In this document: piece after piece, positions 1 to 19,452 of the stretch
Numbering within the stretch: the stretch's first letter is position 1
Layout: each line of letters opens with the position of its first letter
Assembly (NCBI RefSeq): GCF_017591435.1
Contig: NC_059283.1
Coordinates: 4,117,685-4,181,684 of the forward strand
Source of the DNA: Portunus trituberculatus
Taxonomy: Eukaryota; Arthropoda; Malacostraca; Decapoda; Portunidae
DNA length: 64,000 nucleotides
Direction: 5' to 3'
Program-made: the position numbers and the translations under genes
The notes under the pieces: generated by a model
Database searches by the model: none
Told to the model about the DNA's origin: nothing
What the model saw: the letters and a program-made list of their open reading frames with translations, nothing else

Positions 1-105
1 CAGGGGCTACACGTGAAGGGAGACACACCCAAATATCTCCACCCGGCCGAGGAATCAAACCCCGGTCCTCTAGCTTGTGAAGCCAGCGCTCTAACCACTG
101 AGCTA

Positions 106-108
<3 letters not shown>
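1..108 (-). mobile_element. tRNA-derived SINE, 5' head (window edge)
   Basis: The reverse complement reads GGTAGCTCAGTGGTTAGAGC (box A) and GGTTTGATTCC (box B, one C-to-T change). The anticodon-type loop has CAC. It matches the head of the complete copy at 36478-36767. The body continues past the window start. A (GT)n tract adjoins at 109. Confidence 0.75.
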
Positions 109-160
<52 letters not shown>

Positions 161-183
161 GTATATTTACCAGTGTCGCCTTG

Positions 184-285
<102 letters not shown>

Positions 286-385
286 AGCGTTATGGCGTAA
301 TATTTCTTACTACTGTTTGTTTTTTTCTTTCTTTTTATTCATTTCTCTCACTGATATTTTCTTTGATTACTTATGTGCTTTTGGG

Positions 386-429
<44 letters not shown>

Positions 430-761
430 TCAGTTTTTGCATTTTTTTTTCTGTGTCTGTTAATTGTTTTGTCCTTTTGGTAACTTTCTTTCTTGAATCT
501 TATTTTCATCTTCCTCCTCCTTTTCCTCCATTTCCTCTTCCTTCTGCTAATCTTCATCCTCCTCGACTTCCATCTTCCTTGTGTTCATCTCCTCCTCCTC
601 CTCCTCCTCCTCCTCCTCCTCCTCCTCCTCTTCCTCCTCTTCCTCCTCCTCTTTGAAGTCTCACACTTCGCCGAACTTCCTCGGTTCATAGGCTTTGATC
701 GTCTCTCTTTCCTCCCTGCGGTTCTCCCACGTCTCCACTCTCCCCGCCTCTCTTTCCCTGC

Positions 762-839
<78 letters not shown>

Positions 840-1613
840 TTCCTCCTCTCTTCCTCTCCTCTTCTTCATTCTACCCTTCCTTTCTTCTCAATCCCCACCC
901 TCTTGTAACTCTTTGATTTTTTTCTTTTCTCGGTCTCTTTTTTTTCCTTTTATCTCGCTTTTTAGCATATTAGTTCGTGTTCTGTGTCTTATTACGGCTT
1001 TAGGCTTTTTTTCATAATTTTCCGTCAATTTTTCTTCAGGTAATTTTTCTTTTCTTTTTTGTTTATCTTGCGATCATAAGTTGTGCTCTGTTTCGTCACC
1101 CTAATGAATTGCAACCAACTTATGACCACTACTGTATAATTAACATGTATTTTTCCCTTTAGTTCCTTGTGTATTTTAATTGTATTCTTACGAGTCACTC
1201 ACATTTGCACTGACTCCATTTACTTAATATTAAGCAACTCTGTATTTGTTCCCCCAAGGTGTATGCATTATCTCCCTCCGTTTTGCTTTTCCCTTCACCA
1301 AACCACATCCTCCTCGAGTTAGTTTCCCTCCAGTTTTCCTCGTGTTTCCCTCTTCCTTTCATCGACTTTCCCTCAGTTTCTCACAAGCGCATTCGTTGCA
1401 TCTTTCCTCACATGCACCAAACAATTTTTTTTTCCTCCTTTTTTTCTTTCAACTTGTCAACCTCCCCCTTCAGTTTCCCTCCTTCCATTGGCTTTTCCTC
1501 GCGTTTTTCTTCCTTGAGTCGGTTTTCCCTCGTGTAAGCTTTCCTAGCGATTTGTGTTCTCTTTTGGTAAAGATACAGTGGGCCAAGATACACAGACTAG
1601 CGATGTAGGTGTT

Positions 1614-1615
1614 GA

Positions 1616-1669
<54 letters not shown>

Positions 1670-1774
1670 GGGGAAGAAAACTGAAAATCTAATAATTCTA
1701 ATCATTGCAGTTACAACAAAAAAGGTGAAAAGTGAAATGAGTTTGAAAAAAAGTGACAATCTTTATCAAGAAAC

Positions 1775-1817
<43 letters not shown>

Positions 1818-1920
1818 GCAACAGAAAATCTAATAATTCTACCCATTACACTTACAAAAAAAAAATAATGAAACAAAATAAGTCGGAAATAAAAAAAAGA
1901 TATTATCGTTATCAAGAAAC

Positions 1921-1924
<4 letters not shown>
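1614..1924 (+). repeat. GA-flanked repeat, two tandem copies
   Basis: Two copies (about 1651-1780 and 1815-1924) share AAAATCTAATAATTCTA, CATTRCARTTACAA and TTATCAAGAAACGTAA. Both are bounded by (GA)n on each side (1620-1650, 1780-1814, 1924-1972). A third copy is at 8106-8232. Confidence 0.75.
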
Positions 1925-1976
<52 letters not shown>

Positions 1977-3192
1977 TCGATAGGATATTAGGCGAGGCAA
2001 GTGAGGTAATTGAATTTAGATCAGTGACCGTGATCAGGAGGCGCTTCTCTGCCGTGCAAGGCGATAAGAGTCAAACTAATAACCTGAGCCTGAAATTAGC
2101 TGCAGATTGAACCTTGATTAGCGAGCGAATGGGAGTCTCGAAGATGGTGAATGTAATCATCTTCCCTCGCGTCTTCTTTCATCTTCCTCGTGTCCTCTTG
2201 TTGTTGTTATTGGTGTTATTCTTATTCTGGTTCGTGTTATATTTCATCCTCCTCTCTTCTTCTTCTTCTTCTTCTTTTTTCTTCTTCTTCTTCTTCTTCT
2301 TCGCCTCTTCTTTCTTCTTTCATCTTCTTCGTGTCCTCTGTAGTTGTTATTGGTGTTCTTATCCTGGTTCGAATTATTTTTCCTTCTCTTTTTTTTTTCT
2401 TCTCCCGTCTCCTCTTTCTTCATCTTTCTTCTTTCATCTCCTTCGTGTCATCTGTTGTTGTTATTGGTATTATTCTTGTTCTGGTTCGTATTTTTTTTCA
2501 TCCTTCTCTTTCTTCTTCTTCTTCTTCTTCTCCCGTCTCTTCTTTCTCTCTTCTTCTTCGTGTTTTTTTCTCGTTGTTATTGATGTTTTACTCTTCGTCT
2601 TTTCTTCTTCCCTCGCCTTTTCTTGTTTCTTCTTCTTCTTCTTCTTCTTCTTCTTCTTCTTCTTCTTCTTCTTCTTCTTCTTCTCTCCCTCGTTGTGGTG
2701 AGTGTGTTTATCTTCCTTCTCGTCTTCTCTTCTTCTTCCCTCGCCTCTTCATCTTCGTGTTCTTCTCTCTTTTGTTATCACTGGTGTTGTTTTTCTTGTT
2801 TTTTTTTTGGCATTCTTCTTCGTTTTCGTCTTTATTCTTGTGAGAGCATTTGTCTTCCTCTTCTTATTCATCATGTTACTTCTCATTTTTATTTTCCCTC
2901 ATTTTATTTCTTCCTATGCCGATTTCTATTTGGTGTACTTTCTTGCTATTACTGTTGTTGTTGTTTTTATTCGTGCAGTGAAACCCCTCGATGTTCAAAA
3001 TACCATGAATTATTGTATATCGCAAGGACATTTTTCGATTTTGATCCATACATCGACTTTTATTTACCCATTTAGTATAGTACGTGGCAGTGCGTTGCGA
3101 GAAAAAGTCGAAAAGCCATGTCCAATTAACCGAAGCTTTCACTTGACCAAGAAATAAAAAACGTTAACACTTCTTCTCTTCCACTCTCACAG

Positions 3193-3375
3193 CTCGGTGC
3201 AGCCTGGAGTGCGTTCACGGGGAGTGCGACAAGGGTGGGTGTGAGTGCGAGGCGGGATGGACAGGTGAGAGGTGCGACCAGAGAGCCTGTGATCCGCGCT
3301 GTAACCTCCACGGCCAGTGCCACAACGGAACCTGCGTGTGCGTGCAAGGCTGGAATGGAAGGCACTGCACTATAC
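3193..3375 (+). CDS. Ten-a: Teneurin exon 1 (in window): two EGF repeats
   Basis: The exon encodes two complete six-cysteine EGF repeats of a teneurin ectodomain (residues 2-27 and 32-58), probably the penultimate pair of the eight. Cysteines are at 2, 6, 11, 16, 18 and 27, then 32, 36, 42, 47, 49 and 58. Both repeats carry the GWxG signature before the last Cys, and N44-G-T is an N-glycosylation sequon. The acceptor is a CAG ending at 3192 after a pyrimidine-rich tract; the donor is GTAAGT at 3376. The first two bases complete a codon begun upstream and the exon ends with one base of a Pro codon, so it joins exon 2 in phase. EGF repeats are the stalk and cis-dimerisation region in this family. 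The family call is firm. Ten-a over Ten-m is tentative and rests on remembered arthropod sequences, for this and every exon below. Confidence 0.93.
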
Positions 3376-4131
3376 GTAAGTAAAAGCACTGTTTGGTTTG
3401 TTATTGCCGTTTATGTATGCTTTCTCTATATCACTGCTACATTATCCATTCAGGCTTAGTTTGAAGAATGCTGTGATCACTTTTACAGGACTAACCAGGT
3501 TTCTTCATGTACGTGTAGGTTAAAATACCTCACATATAATTTTAAAGGACGTGGAACTAACTAGCTACATTTTTTTTTCTTTTTTTTCTTTTTCATCTAC
3601 ATCACTTCTACGCTATTCATTTAGGTTAAAGGCACCGATGAGTTCTTGAATGGCAGTTATGTATGTTTTAACTCTATCACTACTAGATTAACCATTTAGG
3701 CTTAGTTTGAAGGTTGCTGTACTCAATTTATAAGAATAACCTTTTTTTTCATGTACGTATAAGCTGACATACCTCAGTTGTAAGTTTAAAAGACGTAGGA
3801 CTAACTAGCTTCATTTTTTGTTCTCTTTTTTTTTCACCTTTCACTATTACACAATTCATTTAAGTTTAGTGGAGGCCTGTAGGGTTAAGGACAGCCATGA
3901 TGGTGTTAAAGTATAGGTTAATCAGGAGTTATAATCTCTACTCTCATTTTGCGATGCTTGTGTAAAATTGTGTTGGTGTTTAGGCGCGTGGACTCCATTA
4001 GTAATTAGCTATGGTGATTAGGGCTGATTTAATGGAATTACCTGATTAATAGGCTATTTATTTACAATCCTGACCTTGATTCTCCTCCTCCTCTTCCTAA
4101 TCTTCGCCATTATCGATTTTTCTCTTTTAGT

Positions 4132-4219
<88 letters not shown>

Positions 4220-4591
4220 GTTTTATCGTGTCCTCTCTTTCACCATGTTCTTTTTTTTTTCTCCTGTCCATTTGTCTGTTTCTCTTCTTTATTCTTCTCT
4301 TCTTTCTCCTTTTATCTATCATCTCATTTTTTATTCTATTTTCGTCATGTGTTCTTTCTATTTCTATTTTCTTTTCAATCCTTTCTCGTATATTACTTCA
4401 TTTCTTCACCTCTCTTTCTCTTCTACTATCACATTTTCTTTCTTACTCTCCTCTTCTCTCTACTCTCCACCATCATCTCACCCTCACCTCTCTTCTCTCT
4501 TGTTATCGTATCTTGTCTAATCCTCCAGCTATCCTATCCCAGTATTCTCACACGTCCATCTCACCACTGCCTCCCTTCCTTTCATCCTCAG
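3376..4591 (+). other. Intron 1
   Basis: The intron contains a diverged ~246-bp tandem duplication (3411-3890), a (CT)n tract at 4133-4216, and a continuous C/T-rich stretch from about 4070 to the acceptor. This is an unusually long polypyrimidine approach. No mini-exon between the two EGF repeats was found. Confidence 0.8.
3411..3890 (+). repeat. Diverged ~246-bp tandem duplication
   Basis: The unit from TTATGTATG through ATCACT...CATT..AGG(C)TTAGTTTGAAG, CATGTACGT and GACGT..GACTAACTAGCT is present twice, starting at 3411 and 3657. It begins 35 bp after exon 1. Confidence 0.7.
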
Positions 4592-4738
4592 CTGGGTGCG
4601 AGAATGGGTGTTCTGGCCACGGGATGTGTACTACAGTGGAGGGACAGTACCGGTGCGAGTGTTCTGCTGGGTGGACTGGACCTGACTGTTCTGTGCAGCT
4701 CGAGACTGTTTGCGATGATGATACGGATAATGATGGAG
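4592..4738 (+). CDS. Ten-a: Teneurin exon 2: last EGF repeat and start of Cys-rich segment
   Basis: Residues 61-109 hold the final EGF repeat (Cys 63, 67, 73, 82, 84, 93; GWTG before the last Cys) and then the start of the cysteine-rich region, with C101 and an acidic DDDTDNDG run that continues into exon 3. In teneurins this region links the EGF stalk to the compact superfold. The acceptor CAG ends at 4591 after a long C/T-rich stretch; the donor is GTGAGT at 4739. The exon starts with two bases and ends with one, joining exon 1 as Pro61 and exon 3 as Asp110. The exon 1/2 boundary falls in the linker between the last two EGF repeats, where vertebrate teneurins have an alternatively spliced mini-exon. 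Confidence 0.94.
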
Positions 4739-4916
4739 GTGAGTACTGGTGTTACTGGGAGTTTGGTGTGGTAGATGCAAGACTGTTTGGAAAGGATGTG
4801 ATGATTTTTTTTCTTGTTTTCTACTTTTTATGTGGTGGTATAGAACATGATAGGATTAATGGTGAAAGTGAGTACCGAAGTAGCTTGTAGTTTTGTGTGC
4901 AGTGCTGTCAAGAAAG

Positions 4917-5124
4917 TTAACTCCTTCAGCATTGGGACGCTTTTATTTATGATTTTTTGGAAATGATTAGATGATTTATTGACATTATTGAGGGTCTATG
5001 AAGGTCAGAAGATTAACGGGCAGTCTTCACTATTTTAATCCCCCACATAAGTATCTGAAGCTGTATATCACCAAATAGTAAGCAGAATGAATATGAAAAC
5101 GCGTCATGGTACTGAAGGAGTTAA
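4917..5124 (+). mobile_element. TTAA inverted-repeat element, copy 1 (MITE-like)
   Basis: The best-bounded copy: 208 bp, starting TTAACTCCTTCAG and ending CTGAAGGAGTTAA. The outer ~24 bp are inverted repeats with about three mismatches. The interior carries the shared GGTCTATGRAGGTCAGAAG and ATCACCAAATAGTAAGCAGA motifs. It has no coding capacity. Confidence 0.8.
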
Positions 5125-6582
5125 TATCAAAGAGTTTTTTTTTTCTTTTTGTGTATTTTGGTACAAAGAATAAAAGTAAAGTGGGTATTATTTTTTTCTC
5201 TTTTTTTTTCTCTTTGTTTTTCACGTGTCATGCATAATTTGTTCTAAAAGATGCAAGAATATTGTGCATTTAAGTCATGGAAGGTTACTTTATTTTTGTC
5301 TATATTTTTCCTCTTCCTAGTCACGTTGGAAAGATAAAAGAGTGTCAGGAAAGCGGGTGTTGGATAGCTTTCATTTGAAATTTTTCTTATTCATTTTATT
5401 TATTCGTCTCTTAGTCTGTTGCGAAATATACAGACTATTAGTTGAATGAGTTTTGACCATTTTTCTTTCGTTTTTCCTTGTTTTTTTTCTGCATGAGTTA
5501 AAAAGATCCATGTAGAAGGTATTGGACTGTTTTCTATTCTTTATTATATTTTTTTGGTCTTAGGCTGATAAAAAAAATAGAAAAATTAAGGAATAAGTAA
5601 AGAAGAGCATTCAGGAAAAGGTAATTACAGAAGTTTCCAGAATGTTGGCCGATTTACTTGTAGAGATTTGAAATAAGATAAGTTTTTTTACTTTTTCAAT
5701 ATTTTCTTGCTAATATGTGTTATGTTTTACTCGTTCTTACTTTCACCTTTTTCCTTTTTTTCTTATTTTTTTCCTTTTCTTTTTTTTTTTTTTTTTGCAT
5801 TTTTCGTCTTATATGCTTAAGCCGATTCACTGTTATTGAAATTTGCAATATTTTCGACTTTCACATTTTTATATGATAGCTTTAGTCCTTTTCACTCTCG
5901 ATTTTTTTCTTCGGTTTTTTTTTTTTTTACATTTTGCTTTTTTTTCTATCCTTGGAGTTAATTAATATTGCTCCATTCCCAGTTACTCACTCAGCCTCCT
6001 GGAACCCTGTGTTAATACTCGCCTTTTCATTTCATTTCTCAATCATTCACTTTTTTCATCCAATAATTTTCACATCACTTTCATTCCCAGTCTTTTTTTT
6101 TTTTTTATTCTTTTCAACGAACATTTATTTTTTTTTTTTACTTTTCTTGAATATGTCATAATTTTATTTCCCAATTATCCATCACGTGTAATAATTTTTT
6201 CACGAATTTCCAGCTTCATTTTCATTTCTCATGCATATTTTTTTTCCACGAATATTCTTCTTTATCTTCACTTCCTCTCCTTCACTTTGCATCACCAAAT
6301 CTTTTATTCTCTTTTTTTCTCTTTTTTTTCATTTTTCTTCCCTGCTGATTACTGATTCGCTTTCACATCTGTCTCTCCCCCACCTCTCATCCTCTCCCCT
6401 CTCATCCCGTACTCTCAAAAAAACCCTTCAATCCTCCACCACGAACCGCCCCTCCCCCTGACTTCCTCCATCCCTACCCCTTGAGTCCACCATTCCCCCA
6501 CCCTCCTCCACCGTGAAATCCACTTTTTAGCTCCACCTTGAAATATCTCCGCCTTTTCCTGCATCCACCTCAGCTACTCCAC

Positions 6583-6616
<34 letters not shown>

Positions 6617-6848
6617 CTCTTCCTCTTCCTCTTCCTCTTCCTCTTCCTCTTCCTCTTCCTCCTCCTCCTCCTCCTCCTCCTCCTCCTCCTCGGGAAACGC
6701 CACTTGTCCCCCTTGTCAGCTGGTCGTTAATGAGCAATTAAGTGGTCCTTCATTAACGAGAGATCGATAATCAGCGAGAACCGAGGCAATTAGGGGTATA
6801 AGGGTCATTACTTCAACACTTCTTACTTTGCATTTCCTTCTTTTTTCC

Positions 6849-6892
<44 letters not shown>

Positions 6893-6932
6893 AAAGTGGA
6901 TGGTTTTGTTGTCTGGATGGAGTCTTGGGTTG

Positions 6933-6983
<51 letters not shown>

Positions 6984-7445
6984 CCGATGCTATCTATCGC
7001 TGTCATATGGAGAGTCTGAGGCTAAGGTGTTCCCAGCTGATTTATTGCCCCCAAGAGACTTCCCTTCCTCCATCCCCCCATCCTCTCCTCCTTCCCTCCA
7101 TCCCTCCTTTCCTCATCCTCCTCCATGCCTCCTCTCTTCTCCTTTCCCTCTCCATCACTCCTCAATGCCACCTTCCATCTCTCCTCCTCCTCCTCCTCCT
7201 CCTCCTCCTCCTCCTCCTCCTCCTCCTCCTCCTCCTCCTCCTCCTCCTCCTCCACTGTGGGCCGTTCCTTCCGCAAAGCCACATTTTATTCTTCCTCCAT
7301 TCCTCTTCTCTTCACATTTTGTCTTCAGTTTCTCTTCCTTCCTTCCTTCCTTGCTTCCTACATTGCTTCCTTCCTTTCATGTAATTTCATCCTTATCTCT
7401 TTTCTCATCTTTTCTTATTTTCCTATTACTTTAATTCCACGAAAT

Positions 7446-7511
<66 letters not shown>

Positions 7512-7563
7512 AAAACAAGTGAAGCGAATGACCTCCCAAAACAGCTGACATCGGCCCCGATAC

Positions 7564-7617
<54 letters not shown>

Positions 7618-8045
7618 ATGGTACGAGAGATAAAATGTCTCTCAAACGTCTACTTCCTTCCCTCCATTCCTTACCCTCTCCCCCCTAAGGGATTTAAACT
7701 GATCTTTTCCTTTATTTTCCTTTTTTTTTAACCTTTCCCTTCTTTATCATCCACATTTCTTACCACAAAACGAAAAATAGATACATAAACACGCCAGAAC
7801 GAAGTAGGCGGAAGAATCTGAAGGAGCTGAGAGATAGCCAATCAAAACGTTTCATTTCGTTGTCTCTGCTGGAAAGACGAGCGCTGATTGGCCCAGGCCG
7901 TGGAGGCTGATGAAGGGCCGCGAGGTTCAGAAGTCTCTTGCGATATTGCCCAGAATGACTTGAGAACGTGAGGGGAACATGAATAACTTTTTTGTGTGCT
8001 TTTTCTATTTTGTTTCAGCTTCAGTGGTATTGCTGGCTGGGTAGA

Positions 8046-8105
<60 letters not shown>

Positions 8106-8107
<2 letters not shown>

Positions 8108-8227
8108 TGGTAGGTATAGAAGAGAAAATTTAATAATTCTACTCATTGCAATTACAAAAAGATAAGATAAAAGTTACAAAAGTTAGAAAAAAAACAGTAT
8201 ATTTGTTATCAAGAACTCTAAAACAGG

Positions 8228-8232
<5 letters not shown>
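8106..8232 (+). repeat. GA-flanked repeat, third copy
   Basis: Contains AAAATTTAATAATTCTACTC, CATTGCAATTACAA and TTATCAAGAA in the same order and spacing as the copies at 1.6-1.9 kb. It lies between (GA)n tracts at 8049-8105 and 8231-8286. Confidence 0.7.
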
Positions 8233-8289
<57 letters not shown>

Positions 8290-8575
8290 GGTGTTTTCCC
8301 GAGTAATGAGAAGGTTTGAAGTGTTTTCCTGATGCGCCCTCTTGAGTTTTATTCCCATTGATTGGTTTGGAGGGAAGCTCAGAGTCGATACAAGTGTTTT
8401 GGCAGCTGTGAGAGGCCCTGGAGGAGACCATTTGCCAGCCGCTTTTGCTTTAAATAAAATATATACATGAGCAGGAGTGTTATAGGAACGACAGCTAACA
8501 AGGTATTTTTGAAGCTTTGATGTTGGTGATGATGATGATGATGATGATGATAATGATAACTTTCTTCTTTCGTGT

Positions 8576-8797
<222 letters not shown>

Positions 8798-9162
8798 CCA
8801 AGAGAAGAAGTGGAGGTGGAGGGGAAGGAGGAGGTGAAGGAAGAGGGTAGGATTTTCAAGGAAGATCCCCTAAGACATGGATGTCCTGAGAGGCGCGTTT
8901 CTTGTCCCTCTGGCACGAGACCCTTCCTTACCTGCCGAGGAGGAAGAGGAGGAGGAGGAGGAGGTTAGGCAAGTGAGAGGATACAGAGGAAGAGTAAGAG
9001 GAGGAGTTGCTTGTGAGGAGAGGATACAAAGGAAACAGAGGAGGAAAGAGGGAGGTGAGAGAATACAGTGTAGGAGGAGATTGTAAGTGAAGGAAGGTAT
9101 AAGGCATAAGGTATGATTCTGAAGACGTGATGAAAGGTGTGAATAAGTGTAGATGGTGAATA

Positions 9163-9360
9163 TTAACCCCCTTCAGTACTGGCACACATTTTTACCTTGA
9201 GATTTGTGTTCGATTAAGTCATTTTATTTACATTAGCAAGGGTCTATGGAGGTCAATAGATTAATGGCCACAGTCTTCACTATTTTACTCCGCCAAATAA
9301 GTTGCTAAACATGTATAAAGTCACCAAATAGTAAGCAGAATAAATATGGAAATGCGTTAA
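9163..9360 (+). mobile_element. TTAA inverted-repeat element, copy 2
   Basis: Starts TTAACCCCCTTCAGTACTGG and shares the whole interior. The 3' repeat is shortened: AAATGCG passes straight to TTAA, losing the middle of the terminal repeat. Confidence 0.75.
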
Positions 9361-10364
9361 AAGCAGATGACATGTATGGAGAAAGAAGGGAAGAAGATAG
9401 ATAGAAGAAGTGGGTAAGTGTGAATCTTGAACAGTGAAGTGGAGAAAGGAAAATGAAAAAGATGTGCATAAACACGTGATATATATAAAAAGTGTAGGAG
9501 AGGTAGGCAATTTATCCACTTTGAGAGTAAGAGAATAATGGTGCATATATAAAAAGAAGCAGGCATTTCCGAGAACAATTTCTGAAGTGATGGAAGAACG
9601 ATATAGTAAAAGAACAACTCTTAACAAATGAAACAGGATGAAAACACCACGCAACTCAACACAACTGAACAAAAAATAAAATGCAAAAACAAAAAGCGAA
9701 GCCAAAAAAAAAAAGCAAATCAAAACAACAACACATGAATAAAAAGAGACAAAAACAAGATAAAAAACACAAGACATAGAAGACACGACCACCAATAACC
9801 CAACGTGGAGTGTTTACGTAAATTCGCGTGAGTAATCGCGGAAGGTGGGTTGCAAGGTGGGTGGTGTGCGCGGCGTGTGCAGGCGGGGCGAGGAACCAGT
9901 GTGAGGGAAGTTGCTTAGTATGTATGAGGCTGGCGGGGCTTCCTTAAGGCATCCTCGGAAGGAACAATGTATCGCATATCGACAGGAATAGAAGGAAGAC
10001 AAGAAGGAGGAGGAGGAGGGGGAGGAGGAGGATCTGGATCATCTCCATCTCCGCCACTTCAACTCGAGACGGGAGGTTATTGGAGATGCTGCTCTTCCTT
10101 TACATAAATAGCACAGAAAGAGGAAGGGAGGCATACAGACAGACAGACAGACAGATAAACAGACTGATAGATAGATAGGGAGACATACCGACAGACAAAT
10201 AAACAGACTGATAGATAGAGAGTCAGACAGACGGAGAACCAACCTAAATTATTAAAGCCTTCCATTCTCTCTCTGTTTTCAGCACATCTATTCACAAACA
10301 CAAAGATAACGAATGGAAAAAAGTATGCAAAAAAAAAGTGCATGTAAATAGAATTATAAGGTAG

Positions 10365-10413
<49 letters not shown>

Positions 10414-10561
10414 GTTTCTTTCGTTCCTTCCTTCCCCCGGCGCCGCGATGCACAAACAAGACAGACAAACAGTTGGGCCGCCTTTGTTTGCCTGTCGCAA
10501 GAAGCAAACTGGGAAAGAATCTCTCACAAATAGTCAGTTTGGCCTCGGGGGGTTTGGCGGA

Positions 10562-10630
<69 letters not shown>

Positions 10631-11244
10631 CATATGACTTGAGATGCATTATTAACTTTGCTCTTCTTTTCCTTCACTTATTTTTCACGTATACTCATCT
10701 CCTCCTCCTCCTCCTCCTCCTCCTCCTCCTCCTCCTCCTCCTCCTCCTCCTCCTCCTCCTCCTCATATCTCTCACTCCTCCGGCGTTTCCTCTCTTCTAC
10801 TCTCCTTATCTCGCCTTCCTTCCTATGCCCCTCCTTCTTCCCTCCCCATTCCACTGACCTTGACGTCCGTAGATATAGGAATTATATAGAAATTCCTCCT
10901 TCTGTTGTCACAGGAAAGGAGAAAATGCTGAGTCAAAGTCCATTCAAATTGAGTTGTAAAGAATTCCTCGCGAAGATATGTTTTATTCTGATTAAGTGAG
11001 TTTTATTTTCTTTTTCTCTCTACATTTTTTTCCTTTATTTTTTTCTGTAGGTGTAAGGTTTCAATATTCTGTCTGGGTTCTGAAGGAGGAGAGGAGGAAG
11101 ATAACTAAAGGGATGTGTGAGGGTGAAGAGAGGAGGATATGTGGTTAGAGGGAGAGAAGAGATGAAAGTTAATGCAAAAAGGAAAGAGAAGCTGAGACGA
11201 GAAAAGAAAGGTTATAGGGGAGAGGAAAGGTGTGAGGGTTGGAC

Positions 11245-11280
<36 letters not shown>

Positions 11281-11429
11281 ATAATGACCGAAGAGGAAAT
11301 GACATCTTTATCTAAACGCACTGAAACGAGAAAGAAAAGAAGGAAAATGAGTGAGACAAAGAAAATACAAAAAAGAAAACGAAAAACATCATTGAACTTA
11401 AAGCAAAACAAGATGAAGGAAGACGAGAC

Positions 11430-11506
<77 letters not shown>

Positions 11507-11940
11507 CTCAAGGAATCTCTAACACCAGAAACACAGGCACACTCACCATCTCACATTGTTTACACAGACAGACCAACAACTAGTGGTAAAAGGCACTGGA
11601 GGCAAAACAGGGCAGGGCGGAGGCATATCCCTGGAGTTCGGGGTGCTTGGTCGCTGGTGCAGGCGGCAGGAGGCACAAAAACTTCATGAATAATACTTGT
11701 CCCTCCCCCAGAACACGTTGGATTGGTGAGATTGGTTGGGGTGGCTGGAATATCGTAGTGATGAGGTTGGTGTGGGGTTGCTGAGGCTCTTGGTGGTGTT
11801 GGGAGGTTTGCAGTGGTGGTGTTGCCGGAATGCTGTTGTGGAAAGGAGTGTAAAGGAGAAATTTGTCAAGGGAATATAAATGAAGAGTAAATATCAGTTT
11901 GGTTTTAGTTTTGGTGAGATATGAGAGATGATAGAGTAAA

Positions 11941-12047
<107 letters not shown>

Positions 12048-12289
12048 CATTAATTTATCGATCGGTTTTGTTTACCACGTCTTCCTTCTCAATTTAATTC
12101 AAACCATTCATCATTTTCTTTCACCTTTTCTCATCCCTCACACACATACCTGCTCCTCACGCAATCTCACCTTTACCTGTCCTCACCTCCTTACCTGGGG
12201 CACTGCTGATTGCATTCCTCGGTAAGAACAGGTGGAGGAGACGAAAACACTCACTCAAACTCATTTTTTCCCTTTTTCCTCCAACTTAG

Positions 12290-12497
12290 ACGGTCTCGAG
12301 GACTGCTCAGATTCGGAATGCTGCTCCTCGGACGCTTGTGTGGAGCATGTCATGTGTATGGTGTCCAGCGATCCAGTGGAGGTACTTCTACGTAAGCAGC
12401 CGCCAGCCGTTACCGCCTCCTTCTATCAACGGGTGAAGTTTATCATCGAGGACTCGAGTGTTCAGAGATTCACGCAGAAGGACGAGTTTAGTGAAAG
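12290..12497 (+). CDS. Ten-a: Teneurin exon 3: Cys-rich segment and start of transthyretin-like domain
   Basis: Residues 110-178. The exon completes the acidic DNDGDGLEDCSD motif, which resembles a calcium-binding loop, then C120-C121, C126 and C132. It continues with the highly conserved teneurin stretch DPVEVLLRKQPP and TASFYQRVKF, the entry to the transthyretin-like domain. The acceptor TTAG ends at 12289. The donor at 12498 is GTAATG, weaker than the others in the gene. The exon ends with two bases of a codon, and the next exon to supply one base is the 27-nt exon at 19426. Splicing directly to exon 5 would also keep phase but would drop a conserved aromatic motif, so exon 4 may be skippable. 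Confidence 0.95.
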
Positions 12498-19425
<6,928 letters not shown>

Positions 19426-19452
19426 TCAATTTTGGAGCTCCTACAATCCCCG
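19426..19452 (+). CDS. Ten-a: Teneurin exon 4: 27-nt microexon
   Basis: This 27-nt exon lies between a TGTAG acceptor ending at 19425 and a strong GTAAGT donor at 19453. It encodes a split Ser179, then QFWSSYNP and two bases of Arg188. The family has an aromatic FWNSF-type motif at this point, between the FYQRVKF segment and the RVxVIRG strand, and no other exon supplies it. Phase is 2 in and 2 out, matching exons 3 and 5 exactly. The polypyrimidine tract is modest, as is common for microexons. It sits alone in 22 kb of repeat-rich intron and would be missed by most gene finders. Support is homology plus phase plus two splice sites; no transcript was seen. Confidence 0.82.

Noticed and set aside
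3193..3202. Alternative exon 1 acceptor at GTGCAG ending 3202
   Set aside because: It would remove the first EGF cysteine and break phase. The CAG ending 3192 follows a better pyrimidine tract.
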